NCBI GenBank assembly: GCA_026168455.1
Contig: CM047426.1
Coordinates: 47,687,589-47,751,588, forward strand
Length of the DNA: 64,000 nt
Direction: 5' to 3'
Origin: Theocolax elegans
Taxonomy: Eukaryota > Arthropoda > Insecta > Hymenoptera > Cerocephalidae
Shown here piece after piece: positions 34,601 through 45,003 of this stretch; positions within the stretch are counted from its first letter, which is position 1, and each line of letters begins with the position of its first letter. The position numbers and the translations under genes are program-made. Below the pieces are notes generated by a model. It searched no databases. It saw only the letters and a list, made by a program, of their open reading frames with translations, and had not been told where the DNA came from.

Positions 34601-34827
34601 TTTTGAATTATTAACAACAAATCGGAAAAATTTCACGATTTTTTTTTATTAAAGTACAAAAATGAGGCTCAAAAATGCTTTTTTCGGAATTCTCATTACG
34701 AATTCTAAAAGATCATGAAAAAATCTATCGGAAACCGTAGTTTTCATAAGCGCCTCAGTCCGATTTGATTCTTTTATACAGTGATGAAAGAGAGCGTGAG
34801 GAAATGTGCACATTTGTCGTTAATGGG
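31672..34827 (+). mobile_element. piggyBac-family transposon, left tip missing
   Basis: Inverted repeats of about 340 bp lie at 31672-32010 and 34310-34650. They share ATCGTGAAATTTTTCCGAT, CGATTCAACTTGGGAAATCC and AGTGCTTAGAATTATT. The right end continues about 180 bp past the repeat to GGG followed by TTAA (34828-34831), the expected piggyBac edge. The left side has no TTAA and no matching outer 180 bp, so its tip was deleted. It is inserted in the gypsy element. Confidence 0.85.
32296..33903 (+). pseudogene. piggyBac transposase, broken
   Basis: Cut-and-paste transposase (DDE_Tnp_1_7 type). The start ATG at 32296 gives MPRINSRPKKSKESYGG and an acidic region, with a TGA at 32464. The frame shifts in an A run near 32568-32574. 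The catalytic region then reads LLDILSFSSYNTRHSRRDY, KLSIDEMMAKYYGRFGIK (33040) and, past a stop at 33123, FHFEVYCGK. The position of the first catalytic Asp holds Tyr (LCSYSGY). The second (CYFDNLF, near 33265) and third (GSVDLHDQ, near 33590) are kept. A stop at 33309 and a frameshift near 33640 follow. The end is the Cys-rich finger, CQIENC...CKQCNLHVSKNC, at about 33795-33890. Five disabling changes. Confidence 0.85.
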
Positions 34828-34831
34828 TTAA

Positions 34832-37450
34832 CTCGGCCTAAACTAGAATGGTAGGTCCCTTTATCGTCACTATACGACCAACATGGACCTTCCCTAACAG
34901 GTCACTGATCCTGTCCTAACCTATTATCAAAATTGAAAAGTTTGCCAAAATCCATACCTAAGATCATATCTGATTCCAAGTCTTTCAAGGCCCTACATTA
35001 ATTTTCTCTACATGTCCATCAATCTCTAAATTAATTTCCAATGTCCCTAATGCCCTCACTAATCTACCATTAAAATTTGTAATAACTACATCAGATGACT
35101 TTAATCTATCCTTGACACTACTAACGACAATGTGGATCCATAATCAATTAACACCCTATATTCCTACCTTACTAAAACAACTTTTAAATAATGCCTATTT
35201 TCTACGTTAGATACTGATACACCTTACTTTGGTTTAGTTGATTAATATGATGTCTCGTTGCTGCCAAGAAAAGTCTTTGGACTTTTTCCTTTTTTATTCT
35301 TACTATTATCCGCTAAAAGCTAATTTACACCCTTGTTAATCACATTTAATCTATTATACTTCTTAATCTTTTGATTATACTGTAACCTTCCTTTGCTAAC
35401 TTAAGTCCCGCCACGTTCAATTAACGATTCAATATCTATCCTCTCTGATTCTTTGAATACCCTAACTTTTAATTATTCTAACTCCTGAATCAATGTCTGG
35501 ATCGTCCCTACTAATCGACCGTAGACCACTCTTGGACCTAGGAATTGCATCCTTAGACCCATCTATCTTTCCTATATTTACTTTATAATAATACTTAATA
35601 ATTTGGTAACACCCTATCGGTCCCTATTGCCGTGATTCGAGAGATAGGGGACTTTTTTAAACTTCCGACTTTCCAATTCCCAACATCGCCCTAAACTGTG
35701 TACAATTCGCACAATCGTCAAATGTAGTCCCCAATGATTTGCAAACCTGACATGCTAACCCCTCTGTTTTACGAAGAGAGCAATTCCGTATATTATGACC
35801 CTGCTTTTTGCAATAATAACATCTTCAATTTGCACGCTCAGAACTCTTATGCCCTACCTTCTGACACTCGAAACACGGACCGTGAAAAGCTCTATTCTCG
35901 TCATTAGTTCCGTTACTAACACAATTTTTTCTTATCCCTATAATCGATGGAAATTCCCTACTATTAAAATTTTGATCGTTCTAATTCATGTATTGGCCAA
36001 CTACTTGTGATCTTAACCAACAAGTCTGTTGCTGTTCCGGTGATCTCGCATTTTGTTGTGGCGCCTGTTTGGCCACAACCATGACAGTTGTGATCGGCTG
36101 TTCCTGCGATTCCACCTGTACTTTGGCCTTAACCGCGTTTTTATTTAACTCCTTATCCACCTTCGCCGGCTTCAGCTTGTCCTACTAAACCCTGTTCGTC
36201 TTCTTCTGCCTTAGCCACTTTACCTTTTACTCTGGGCCCTTGATATGCGGCTACTGGGACCCAAGTCTTTTCTTTGGGTGGCGGAGGAACGTAGCGGTTG
36301 TCTAATTCCTTATTCCGTTCGTATTTTTGCCCCCACTTCTCAATATCGTCCAAGGTATCGAGATATTCGCTTTCCATTGCCTTACGATACTCAGGCAACA
36401 GAGTACAAAATACTAATTGGACAAGAGTACCACCTTACCACATTGAAAAAAATGGATAAATTCTTCCACCATTATTTTAAAAGTGAATATTTAAAATTGA
36501 ATCCGATTTGGTTGATGTTTGAAAAAACATGTCCGCCATGTTGGATCCGCCATCTTGAATTTTTCAAAAAAATAAGAAGTTTCCGATTATTTGATGATGT
36601 CACAGACGCCATCTTGGAAAATTTTTTGAAAAAATTCGCAAACTTCAAACGTTTCAATAATAATATCATTTGCAACATGAATCCGTCTCACGATCTTCGT
36701 TTAACCGTTTTATTCTAAACAAGCATGTCTAAATGTTGAAAAATGTATTTCTGATTTTTCACCATATTCAAACCGCCATTTTTAAATTTTCCAATGGAAA
36801 TTTTCAAATTCCGACTTCAGAATCGGAAAGAGCGGAAAATTTTAGTTCAGAAAAGTGCTTCTGGTTATTATTTCTGTTTTTTTCGACAATTTTTTAGGCA
36901 AAAAACCAATCGACTATAAAATGTCCGCTTAGGAAGAAATGGGTTAAAATGCCCTACTATCAATCTAATACATGATAAGTAGCTAGATATGTCTTCTCCC
37001 TTCGCTTGAGTCCTTCTACGCCATTCTTCCATAATATCCTCTCTATCTACAATTCCCATGAATCTATGTCTAAATGCGCCTTTGAACTCTTTAAGCGTCT
37101 TAATCTTTTCTTTGACCGAATGAAACCACCTAACCGTAGTTTTCGATAGCGTATAATCCTACAATTAAGTCAAGTACTCCTCCGGACCCTCTTTACCTTC
37201 GGCAGATAAGTGATTTTTCCACTCTACTGTACTTAACCCTTATTCTTCTAATAATTCTTTCCGATCTATTTTATAAATCTTTCTATTTTAGATAATTTCC
37301 TTGCCCCTGTGGACTGTTTAAGGATATTTTCCATACGTTCTTTGTGACTATTTATTTCATTTAACTAATATACTGCAAAAAAATAATAATAAATATGACT
37401 CCAAATAACCCAGAGAATAAATGAAAAGGCAACAAACAAAATCCAAAAGG
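34832..37450 (-). pseudogene. Ty3/gypsy gag and protease remnant
   Basis: Minus strand. Gag: KEFKGAFRHRFMGIVDRED and MEEWRRRTQAKGEDISSY (36900-37090), then, after an insert at about 36405-36895, LLPEYRKAMESEYLDTLDDI (36350-36400) and a Pro/Lys-rich region. The zinc knuckle CYYCKKQGHNIRNC lies at 35781-35822, with a second Cys cluster (CQVC...CANC) at 35700-35760. Protease: LIDYGSTLSLV (active site, 35120-35150) and DLESDMILGMDFGKLFN (34935-34985). Many stops. The reading ends at the piggyBac right end. Gag packages the RNA and the protease cleaves the polyprotein. The upstream LTR is probably the one at 46481. Confidence 0.8.
36405..36895. mobile_element. Short insertion in gypsy gag
   Basis: The gag reading is continuous from FYSRLVFC (36890-36915) to TLLPEYRKAM (36400) if this stretch is removed. 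The insert repeats a GCCATCTTGGA/GCCATGTTGGAT motif and is rich in AAATTTT runs. No clear terminal repeats. The sequences at its two edges (TATTTTGT and TTTTTTGC, minus strand) may be a diverged 8-bp target duplication. Confidence 0.5.
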
Positions 37451-37698
37451 TCTAGTGTTAAGGATGGAATTCCCTTAATAAAAATTTCAGCAAAATTATT
37501 TGAACTGTTAATTTAACTTTGAATGGGAATACGTAGGTGCACGGGTCCGATCTGACAAGGTACTATAGCTCAAGATTAAAGAAAAAAAAAATATGCATCC
37601 GTTATATAAATAAATATGTATAAATATAATTAAATATAAACAAATATACATAAATATAAATAGTATAACGGTAAGGGAGTTACCCGCCAGTTGTAACG

Positions 37699-38776
37699 GG
37701 GTGGGTACTGGTGAAATGTAAGGCCCCCGGTTAGGCCCAATTTGTCCCAACTTACCAACCTTAAGTATGCAGTCCTACGATGCGGCCGGGAATCACTTTG
37801 ATTCCCGTGCAATGCCGTTAACAACGTCAAACACCTCGTTTGACTTAGATACCGTGTGTTGGGCCCTATGCCCAAAATTGCCAACTAGGATAAACACCGG
37901 AGAGGGCGGTATTCGTAGGATAGGACAGTAACCGGTAAAACACTATCAACAATCGAGATTTTACGTTAATCGGCGAGAAAGATTGTCTCGCCGAGTCAAT
38001 TTATTAAATTAACAATTAAATATTAATAAATTAACACCAAGTCAACATCAACAATATACGGGGAGTCGTACCGATGACTACCCCCGAGGTCAGCGCGAAA
38101 ACAATTAGTTAAAATCTATTTAACTGCAGAGTTACGAGCAACCGATCTGAGAATGATCGGGTGCTTAACCTGATAGCTATACGTCACACCGCGTGACGTA
38201 TGTTTCTCTGTCGTAGGGAGCTCTGACGTAGAAGCTTCCTACATCTCGCGCGCCTTCTCTCGTGAAGTGGCTCACGCGATCCACCGAGCTGTCTACCCGG
38301 GCGGGATTTGTCACGAGAGGGGGAAAGGAGGAATGCTTCCTCACCTGGACTGTACCAGGTAAATCGGGACACGAAATATTAAATAGACACGCGGCTCTAA
38401 ACATGGTGCACCACTTACCGCGTATCTAAATATCTCACCGAGGCGGACAGAGAGAGTTCGCGCGCGCACGGCAACAACAACGTGTTGGTGACCGGCGTAT
38501 ACTTTCTACGGGAAAAAGAACCGAAGTGTCGGTGCATCTAGTGAGTGGGTGTGAGGATTTTCTCCCCACCAACCTCCACGTCGGCGTGCGGAGCACGGCC
38601 CAGATAAAGGGAAAAAGAAGGAAGTCAGGAGTAGACCGCCTTCTCGACCGTTGTTAACGGCATTGCACAGGAATCAAAGTGATTCCCGGCCGCATCGTGG
38701 GACTGTACGCTTAAGGTTGGTAAGTTGGGACAAATTGGGCCTATCCGGGGGCCTTACATTTCCCCAGTACCCACCC
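37699..38776. mobile_element. 1.1-kb element with 134-bp terminal inverted repeats
   Basis: The left end GGGTGGGTACTGGTGAAATG and right end CATTTCCCCAGTACCCACCC begin inverted repeats that hold for about 134 bp (37699-37832 and 38643-38776), with few mismatches, to the CCGTTAACAACG segment. The interior is GC-richer than the surroundings and has no recognisable protein. It lies in the leader of the gypsy element. The arms also contain TGTAAGG...CCTTACA, so inverted LTR ends are an alternative reading. Flanks show no evident target duplication. Confidence 0.7.
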
Positions 38777-39373
38777 TGATACAATAGATATAAATAATAG
38801 TTAGTCTACTCTGAAGATTACTTGAAAAAAAATATCCTAAATAATGGAGAGAAAAAAACAATAAATAAATAAATCCGTATTTGAATTGGCTTGTAATAAA
38901 TAAATAAACTCCGTCTGATGTCCTCACGTCCAACTCCTTCTGGTTACTTTACCAAATGCGAAATGTGACGATTTTCCAGTCAATCTATTATAAAATACAA
39001 TAAATAATATATACATCCCAATTGCCAAATAAACACAATAAAAATAAAATAAATATATATCTCCCTACTGTTTCTTACTAGGCACGAGGCGATGTTACTG
39101 TCTATTATAAAAATTGTTAGACTGCCAAATAAAAGCTGTATTCAATTTTGATTTAACAATTAATAAATCACCAATAGTATAGCAGCAGCCCACACAAAAC
39201 GCTTGCAATAATAGATGATAACAACAAACAGTAATTATAGTAAATTATCATAATAATAATAATAATAGTAATAATAAAATTATAATAATATAACAGCCTA
39301 TTTACCACTAGAAACGGTATTTATTAATTTCCAACGTGGTTAGTTAATCGTTATAAAGGAATCGTTAATCGAT
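38777..39373 (-). other. AT-rich sequence, probable gypsy leader
   Basis: No gene. It lies between the inverted-repeat element and the BEL/Pao element and contains AATAAATAAAT and AATAATAATAAT runs. By position it would be part of the untranslated leader of the minus-strand gypsy element, which continues at 46264-46480. Confidence 0.4.
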
Positions 39374-39719
39374 TGTAAAGGAAAATGGAGGGGAGTCCCG
39401 AGAGGGCGCCTCCGGAGACCTTCAAGAAGCGCGGGGCGCTGTCGCGGAGTCAGTCGATCTGTGCCCACGAAGCCGAACACACGTGTTTCAAGAGGAGGTA
39501 TCAGCGAGTTTGAGCGAGGAATTCCGAGAAGGTGACGCGTGACCGAGTGGTTGTGGTGCGTGGTCGACCCCCCTTTGTAATCATTAGTTTTATCTTTAAT
39601 TCAATAAATGCGAACGTGTGTAGAGACTACGGCTAACGTTATTCGGGTGCTGGCACCCGTGAACTCCCCCTCCTCTCCTCAACTGGCCTTCAGTCGCCCG
39701 AGAGGCGAATTCTCGAACA
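39374..39719 (+). repeat. BEL/Pao 5' LTR
   Basis: Starts TGTAAAGGAAAATGG and ends TTCTCGAACA. Contains an AATAAA polyadenylation signal (39602-39607) and a small GGGTGCTGGCACCC stem (39645-39658). The same sequence returns at 45918-46263 with no difference I can see. Confidence 0.93.
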
Positions 39720-39720
39720 T

Positions 39721-39738
39721 TGGTCCTTCGAGCCGGAT
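39721..39738 (+). promoter_or_regulatory. Primer-binding site
   Basis: TGGTCCTTCGAGCCGGAT begins one base after the LTR. It starts with TGG, complementary to the CCA of a tRNA 3' end, and its complement reads like an acceptor stem with a T-arm edge. It would prime minus-strand DNA synthesis. I do not assign the tRNA species. Confidence 0.75.
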
Positions 39739-40419
39739 ACGGAGAGAGGGGTTCGCGGTTGGCCCGTCGCGTGTATCATTGGTTTCTGCGAAGTTTAACG
39801 TGTGTTTTTTGTCTCTTCCTTTTCGCTCGTGTTTGAAATCCATCGCGTTCGTATGGGCGTGTTCGTGCTCGCCGCGCCGGAACACGTGGTGCAGCCATCT
39901 TGGATCCGCGTGTATCGAAATCTCGATGGAGACCGCATTCGTTGCCGTTATGTTTTTGCGGGGGACTTTCTACCCGACGTAGAGTATTTCGGACTCCGTG
40001 TCATCACGAGTCGGTTCCGTGGCTTGGAAACGTGTGGGGGGAAAGACGCGGATTGTTGTCTGTTTGTGGTAGGCACGTCGTGGGATGCAGACGGATGCCA
40101 TACGTGAGTCAGGCGAGTCCCCCCCCCCCCTACCAACTACGACGCCGCCTCGAAGCCCGCGACAGTTAATCGCGACCGATGCGTCGTGACCAGTCTCTCC
40201 CCCCTCTCTATTTATCCTACTTCACTATCTTTCTAACCTCTTCTCCACTTTTCCCTTGTATGGGAGCTACTGAGCGCGGCGGCGGATGCCTGCACTCTGT
40301 TTACCGCGAGGCGGGTGTATCGAGCTTCGACTTGAGGTAACATGACGGTAGCAACTCCTCATGTGATCCCATTTTTGAACATGATTGCAGGGCTCAACCC
40401 TCGTGCTGTTGAATGTAGA

Positions 40420-40612
40420 GCCAACAACGACTCGCTCATTCTTCATCATTTCTTGACCAAGCCGACATATTAACAATTTGCGTAGCCAACAACGTCTCAC
40501 GTGAATTTTTTGCATTACACTTATAAACAATCGTACGTCGAAGCCAACAACGACTCTCGTACGTTACGTGACAAACCTGCTTCTAACTCACCCGTTCGTA
40601 CGGCCAACAAGG
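40420..40612 (+). repeat. Leader repeats GCCAACAACGACTC
   Basis: The motif GCCAACAACGAC or a close form occurs at 40420, 40485, 40543 and 40603, spaced 65, 58 and 60 bp, shortly before the gag start. The regular spacing in an untranslated leader suggests a structural or protein-binding role such as RNA packaging, but this is inference. Confidence 0.7.
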
Positions 40613-40686
40613 GCCTTTCGTCACGACAGAGCAACTACGCTTTCGTACCATAACCAATTGCCTTTTTATTCTAGCATTGATTCACT

Positions 40687-42000
40687 ATGGACCTTATGAG
40701 CACCCAGCAAGCATTGATCGGCGTGATCGAGAGCGCCTTGTCCGACACCGAGAGTGTTCCCACAACCGACTGGACGATAGGACGAGTACTGAGTCACCTG
40801 GAACTTCTCGAAGGCTACTGGAGAGACTTCATGGCCAATCACGTACAACTAGAAAAAGTGGATCAAAACAAGGACGAACCTTACTTTGTAAACAACGAGT
40901 ATCGGGTGGTCGAAAGGGCTTATGTCGAGACACGAGGCCGTCTCTACGATATTCGATCACGAGTGGAGCGCGGCCCAAGTGAGCGACAACACATTGAAGG
41001 CTCTACCAGCAGGAACGCGGCCCGACTGCCTCAGATAGGCCTCCCCACGTTCGACGGCCAGCGAGGAAATTGGGAACCATTTCGAGACTTGTTTCGTTCC
41101 CTCATTCATGAAGACCAGTCGCTATCGGATGTTGACCGGCTATACTACCTGAAGACCGCCGTTGGCGGTGAGGCAAAGACCGCTCTAAACAGTCTTCAAA
41201 TCACCGGACCTAATTACGAGATCGCCTGGTCAATACTTGAATCCCGCTACGATAACCGCAGGGTCTTGGTGCAAGACCATCTTAAGTCACTCAAAACGAT
41301 GCGACCATTGAAGGAGGAATCACATGTGGGTCTTCAATCGCTTCTCGACAACCTCAGATTACATCGAGAACAGCTGAGAACTTTGGGTCGACCCATCGAA
41401 ACGTGGGACGATTGGTTCATCCTCTTTGCCACTGACGTCATGGACCTCAGAACCCGGCGAGCTTGGGAGGAGGAACTGGAGACATTGGACAAGGCATCTG
41501 ATCCTACTGTTCACACTCAACCAACGTTTAAGATGCTCTCCGACTTTTTGGATCGTCGATGCCGCACACTGTCGACCTTAACGCTTGACAGAGGCGTCAA
41601 ACCCATGACGACCTTTCAGCGTGCACCGATTGGAACACTCGGACGTTATCCATTGAGACTATCGGCAGTCACTACCTCAAGACCACACCGCTGCGCCAAC
41701 TGCAAACAGCCACACTACACTGGCCGTTGTTCTTCTTATGCTGCGCTGACACCGAATGACCGCCTCAAGTTAATTCAACAGGCACGTCTATGTCGCAACT
41801 GCCTCAAGGAAGGTCACCACGCCGAGGCTTGCCCCAGCCCAATGTCATGCCAAACATGCGGGGATCGTCACCACACTTCCATCCATGACGCCACCAACAA
41901 ACGATTTGGACCAGCAATGAATTCTGGAATCCCGCCCAAGCAGGCTAGGAGCGGCGCTCAGTCGACAGACTCCGAACAGGAAGGCCATCCGTCGACCTGA
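40687..42000 (+). CDS. gag: BEL/Pao Gag
   Basis: 437 residues from the ATG at 40687, the first in-frame start after the leader. Residues about 115-300 form the capsid-like DUF1759 region seen in BEL/Pao elements (LPTFDGQRGNWEPFRDLF, VDRLYYLKTAVGGEAK). Three zinc fingers follow: CANCKQPHYTGRC from residue 336, CRNCLKEGHHAEAC from 369 and CQTCGDRHHTSIH from 388. The protein should form the particle and bind element RNA. It is intact. The stop is UGA (41998-42000) followed directly by CTAG, and pol continues in the same frame with no intervening AUG, so a Gag-Pol readthrough product is possible. Confidence 0.9.
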   Translation: MDLMSTQQALIGVIESALSDTESVPTTDWTIGRVLSHLELLEGYWRDFMANHVQLEKVDQNKDEPYFVNNEYRVVERAYVETRGRLYDIRSRVERGPSERQHIEGSTSRNAARLPQIGLPTFDGQRGNWEPFRDLFRSLIHEDQSLSDVDRLYYLKTAVGGEAKTALNSLQITGPNYEIAWSILESRYDNRRVLVQDHLKSLKTMRPLKEESHVGLQSLLDNLRLHREQLRTLGRPIETWDDWFILFATDVMDLRTRRAWEEELETLDKASDPTVHTQPTFKMLSDFLDRRCRTLSTLTLDRGVKPMTTFQRAPIGTLGRYPLRLSAVTTSRPHRCANCKQPHYTGRCSSYAALTPNDRLKLIQQARLCRNCLKEGHHAEACPSPMSCQTCGDRHHTSIHDATNKRFGPAMNSGIPPKQARSGAQSTDSEQEGHPST

Positions 42001-45000
42001 CTAGGGTTGTTGCCGACTGCCATCATTTGGTTAATCGATGAGGGAGGATCCCGCGGCAGAGCTCGTGCCTTACTGGATCCATGTTCGGAAGCCACCTTCA
42101 TCAACTCATCTTTATGCAATAAGTTCGGAAGAAAAATTGATAACACCTCCATCAAGATTTCTGGCATCGCAGGTGACATTTTAAGCTCTTCCTATGCTCG
42201 CGCCCTCATCACGGTCGATGTTCCGAGATCTGCGCACCCGATTCAAGTACACGCACACGTACTGCGGCACATTGGAATTCGAACTCCTCCCAGATCTCAT
42301 GAATCTGACTTGCAATCCTTATTTCGGGGACTGAAACTCGCTGACCCTGATCTTGCCACGCCTGGTGGAGTGGACGCGGTACTTGGTGCCGATATCTATG
42401 CCGATCTCCTACTTCCGGGGGTAATTCGTCGAAACAACTTTACGGCTCAGCGGACGATCTTTGGTTGGATCGTGACAGGGGCACACAACTGCCAGTCATT
42501 TTCCAGCACACAATCTCTGACAACGTGTCAAGAGCTAGACCAACAGCCTTGGCATGAGCAACTGATAGGCCTGCTGCAGAGATTCTGGTCACTGGAAGAA
42601 GTCCCTCAAGTCATCAGAGTATCACCGGAGGACGCCTACTGCGAAGATCAGTTCATCCAACACCACATGCGAGATCATTGCGGACGTTATGTGGTCCCGC
42701 TTCCGTTAAAGAAAAACGGCCAAGATCTTCTCGGAACAAGCATACATCAAGCTCAACGAGCGCTAAGCGCGACCCATCGGAGGATGAAACTCGATCCCAC
42801 CCTGGCTAAGGAATACGCCGCATTTATGAACGACTACATACAGTTGGGACACATGCGCCCTATACACGATGAAGAACTCGAAAATTCAGATCGGCACGTG
42901 AATTATCTACCCCATCACGCGATTTGGCAGCGTGTCGACGGTGGGCGGAAACTTCGCGTCGTCTTCAATGCCTCATGTCCGACGTCAACTGGCTATAGCT
43001 TGAATGACGCCTTGTGTGCTGGTCCAAAGCTACAGAATGATTTATCTTCCGTTATTGCTCGATGGCGCAGACATCGCATAGCATTCTGCGCGGACATAAA
43101 GAAAATGTTCCGTCAGATTAGAGTAAGAGATGGAGACGCAAACCTTCAGCGCATACTGTGGAGTGGAAGCGAGGAGGATAAGATAATCCACTATACTTTG
43201 CTCAACGTCACTTATGGGGAAGCCTGCGCTCCCTACTTGGCGTTGAGAACCCTCAGACAGCTTTGCACCGACGAGGGAGAACCGTTTCCGGAAGCTGTGG
43301 AAGCCGTGTTCAAGGACCTCTACGTTGATGATTTTCTAAGCGGAGCAGCCGACCTGGCATCCGCACAAAGGCGCCGGGATCAACTAATCAACCTGCTCAA
43401 GGCGGGCGGTTTTGAACTTGGAAAGTGGGTCACGAATGATCCGCACCTTTTAGAGGGCCTGCCCGTTGAGACTCGATTACGCCCCAGTTGGCGCCAATTT
43501 GAAACCGAAGGCCCGGTCACCGAACTTGGACTCTCGTGGGACCCCAATGCTGACTGCTTCAGATTCAATGCCCCAGTGATCGAGACTGGCCAGGAACTGA
43601 CGAAGAGACGTGTGCTGGCCGAGATGGCGCGCCTATTTGACCCCTCCGGTTGGTTGGCCCCGGTTATCCTGAATGCCAAGATCCTCATTCAAGACATTTG
43701 GAGAGCTAAGCTGGATTGGGATGAGGCCCTACCGAGGACGTTCGCCAGGCGATGGGAGTCGTTTCGATCCACTCTGAGGCAACTTCCGTTAATAAAGCTA
43801 CCGAGATGGCTCGGATCGACACCGTCCAGCACTGCTGAACTCCATGCCTTCTCCGACGCCAGCCGTCGAGCGATTGCCGCCACCGTTTACGTAAGAGTGA
43901 AGTCTCTGAGCGACCAGGTCGTCGTCAATCTTGTCTGCGCCAAGACGAGGCTTTCCCCCATCAAGAGCCTGATGCCGCCGAAGGCTCCCGCTACAAGAAT
44001 GACAATCCCTCGACTGGAATTGAGAGCGGCGCTACTAGGAGCTCGGCTTCTCCGTGCAACTTCATGCAACTTGGAAATTCCACTTGCCAAGTGCTGCCTT
44101 TGGAGCGATTCGAGTACCGTGCTACACTGGCTCGAGTCAACGAATCCGGTCGGCAATGATTTGGTGGATAACTACGTGCACCATGTCCAGGAACTGCTGC
44201 CTCAAGTTTCCTTTCTCTATGTTCCGTCAGAAAGCAACCCGGCTGACATAGCAACCAGAGGTGCTGACCTCACACAACTCCATCGAGATCCCCTGTGGTG
44301 GACAGGACCTCCCTGGCTAATCAATGAACCAATAAGGTGCCCTGAAGACTTAAAAAGACAACAAAAGGAGCCCGGCCTGAGCGTGGACAACAGGCAGGTT
44401 TGCCTCACTACGCGGGAAACGGAGGATGTTCTTGTCGATAGGTTCTCCTGCCTGCGCAAGCTATTGAGGGTCGTATCATTGTGCCTACGCTTCATACGCG
44501 CTGCCCGACTTCCAGTTCGTGATCGCAGACTCTCTAAGCACATTGGGGTTACCGAGTTAAATGAAGCATTTCTCATTTGCGTGAGACTCAGCCAGCGGCG
44601 GAGTTTTGCTGCCGAAATAAGAGACCTTGACTGCGGCCGCCGGCCGAAACTGTCAAGTGTCCTCAGCAGACTCGATCCGTTCCTTGATGACTCCGGTACG
44701 CTCCGGGTTGGGGGGCGTTTAAGACTCTCCCTCCTGCCCTACGATGAGCGACACCCCCCAATTTTAGATGGCAAGGATCATCTCGCGAGGTTGGTGATTG
44801 AATGGGCTCACACAAAAGCGCTCCATGCGGGTTTACGTTCAACGTGTCATCATGTCATTCAAAAGGCCTGGATCACCCGAGGCGAATATCATATCAAACG
44901 TATCATACGAAACTGCGTCGTTTGCGCCAAATCAGCCGCTCGTCCAATGACTCAAGCCATGGCACCACTACCGACTGCGAGGACGTGGAGCTTCAACGAC

Positions 45001-45003
45001 TAA
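42001..45003 (+). CDS. pol: BEL/Pao Pol: protease, reverse transcriptase, RNase H, integrase finger
   Basis: In frame with gag after a single UGA. Numbering from the codon at 42007: the protease active site is ALLDPCSEATF (D24), where Cys stands at the usual Gly position. RT includes LRVVFNASCP, FCADIKKMFRQIRV and the catalytic YVDD (residues 439-442). RNase H: AFSDASRRAIA (D617), IPRLELRAALL and LWSDSSTVLHWL (D701), then ESNPADIATRG. The integrase HHCC finger lies near residues 938-975 (CVVCAK). The first in-frame Met lies beyond the protease, so translation should depend on gag. The frame ends at TAA 45001-45003, where the integrase core should begin. Apart from that it has no breaks. Confidence 0.9.
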   Translation, partial: LGLLPTAIIWLIDEGGSRGRARALLDPCSEATFINSSLCNKFGRKIDNTSIKISGIAGDILSSSYARALITVDVPRSAHPIQVHAHVLRHIGIRTPPRSHESDLQSLFRGLKLADPDLATPGGVDAVLGADIYADLLLPGVIRRNNFTAQRTIFGWIVTGAHNCQSFSSTQSLTTCQELDQQPWHEQLIGLLQRFWSLEEVPQVIRVSPEDAYCEDQFIQHHMRDHCGRYVVPLPLKKNGQDLLGTSIHQAQRALSATHRRMKLDPTLAKEYAAFMNDYIQLGHMRPIHDEELENSDRHVNYLPHHAIWQRVDGGRKLRVVFNASCPTSTGYSLNDALCAGPKLQNDLSSVIARWRRHRIAFCADIKKMFRQIRVRDGDANLQRILWSGSEEDKIIHYTLLNVTYGEACAPYLALRTLRQLCTDEGEPFPEAVEAVFKDLYVDDFLSGAADLASAQRRRDQLINLLKAGGFELGKWVTNDPHLLEGLPVETRLRPSWRQFETEGPVTELGLSWDPNADCFRFNAPVIETGQELTKRRVLAEMARLFDPSGWLAPVILNAKILIQDIWRAKLDWDEALPRTFARRWESFRSTLRQLPLIKLPRWLGSTPSSTAELHAFSDASRRAIAATVYVRVKSLSDQVVVNLVCAKTRLSPIKSLMPPKAPATRMTIPRLELRAALLGARLLRATSCNLEIPLAKCCLWSDSSTVLHWLESTNPVGNDLVDNYVHHVQELLPQVSFLYVPSESNPADIATRGADLTQLHRDPLWWTGPPWLINEPIRCPEDLKRQQKEPGLSVDNRQVCLTTRETEDVLVDRFSCLRKLLRVVSLCLRFIRAARLPVRDRRLSKHIGVTELNEAFLICVRLSQRRSFAAEIRDLDCGRRPKLSSVLSRLDPFLDDSGTLRVGGRLRLSLLPYDERHPPILDGKDHLARLVIEWAHTKALHAGLRSTCHHVIQKAWITRGEYHIKRIIRNCVVCAKSAARPMTQAMAPLPTARTWSFND

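Noticed and set aside
37699..38776. Single 5' LTR of the gypsy element
   Set aside because: The matching ends are inverted, not direct, and a better gypsy LTR with a primer-binding site lies at 46481. Kept as an inverted-repeat element.
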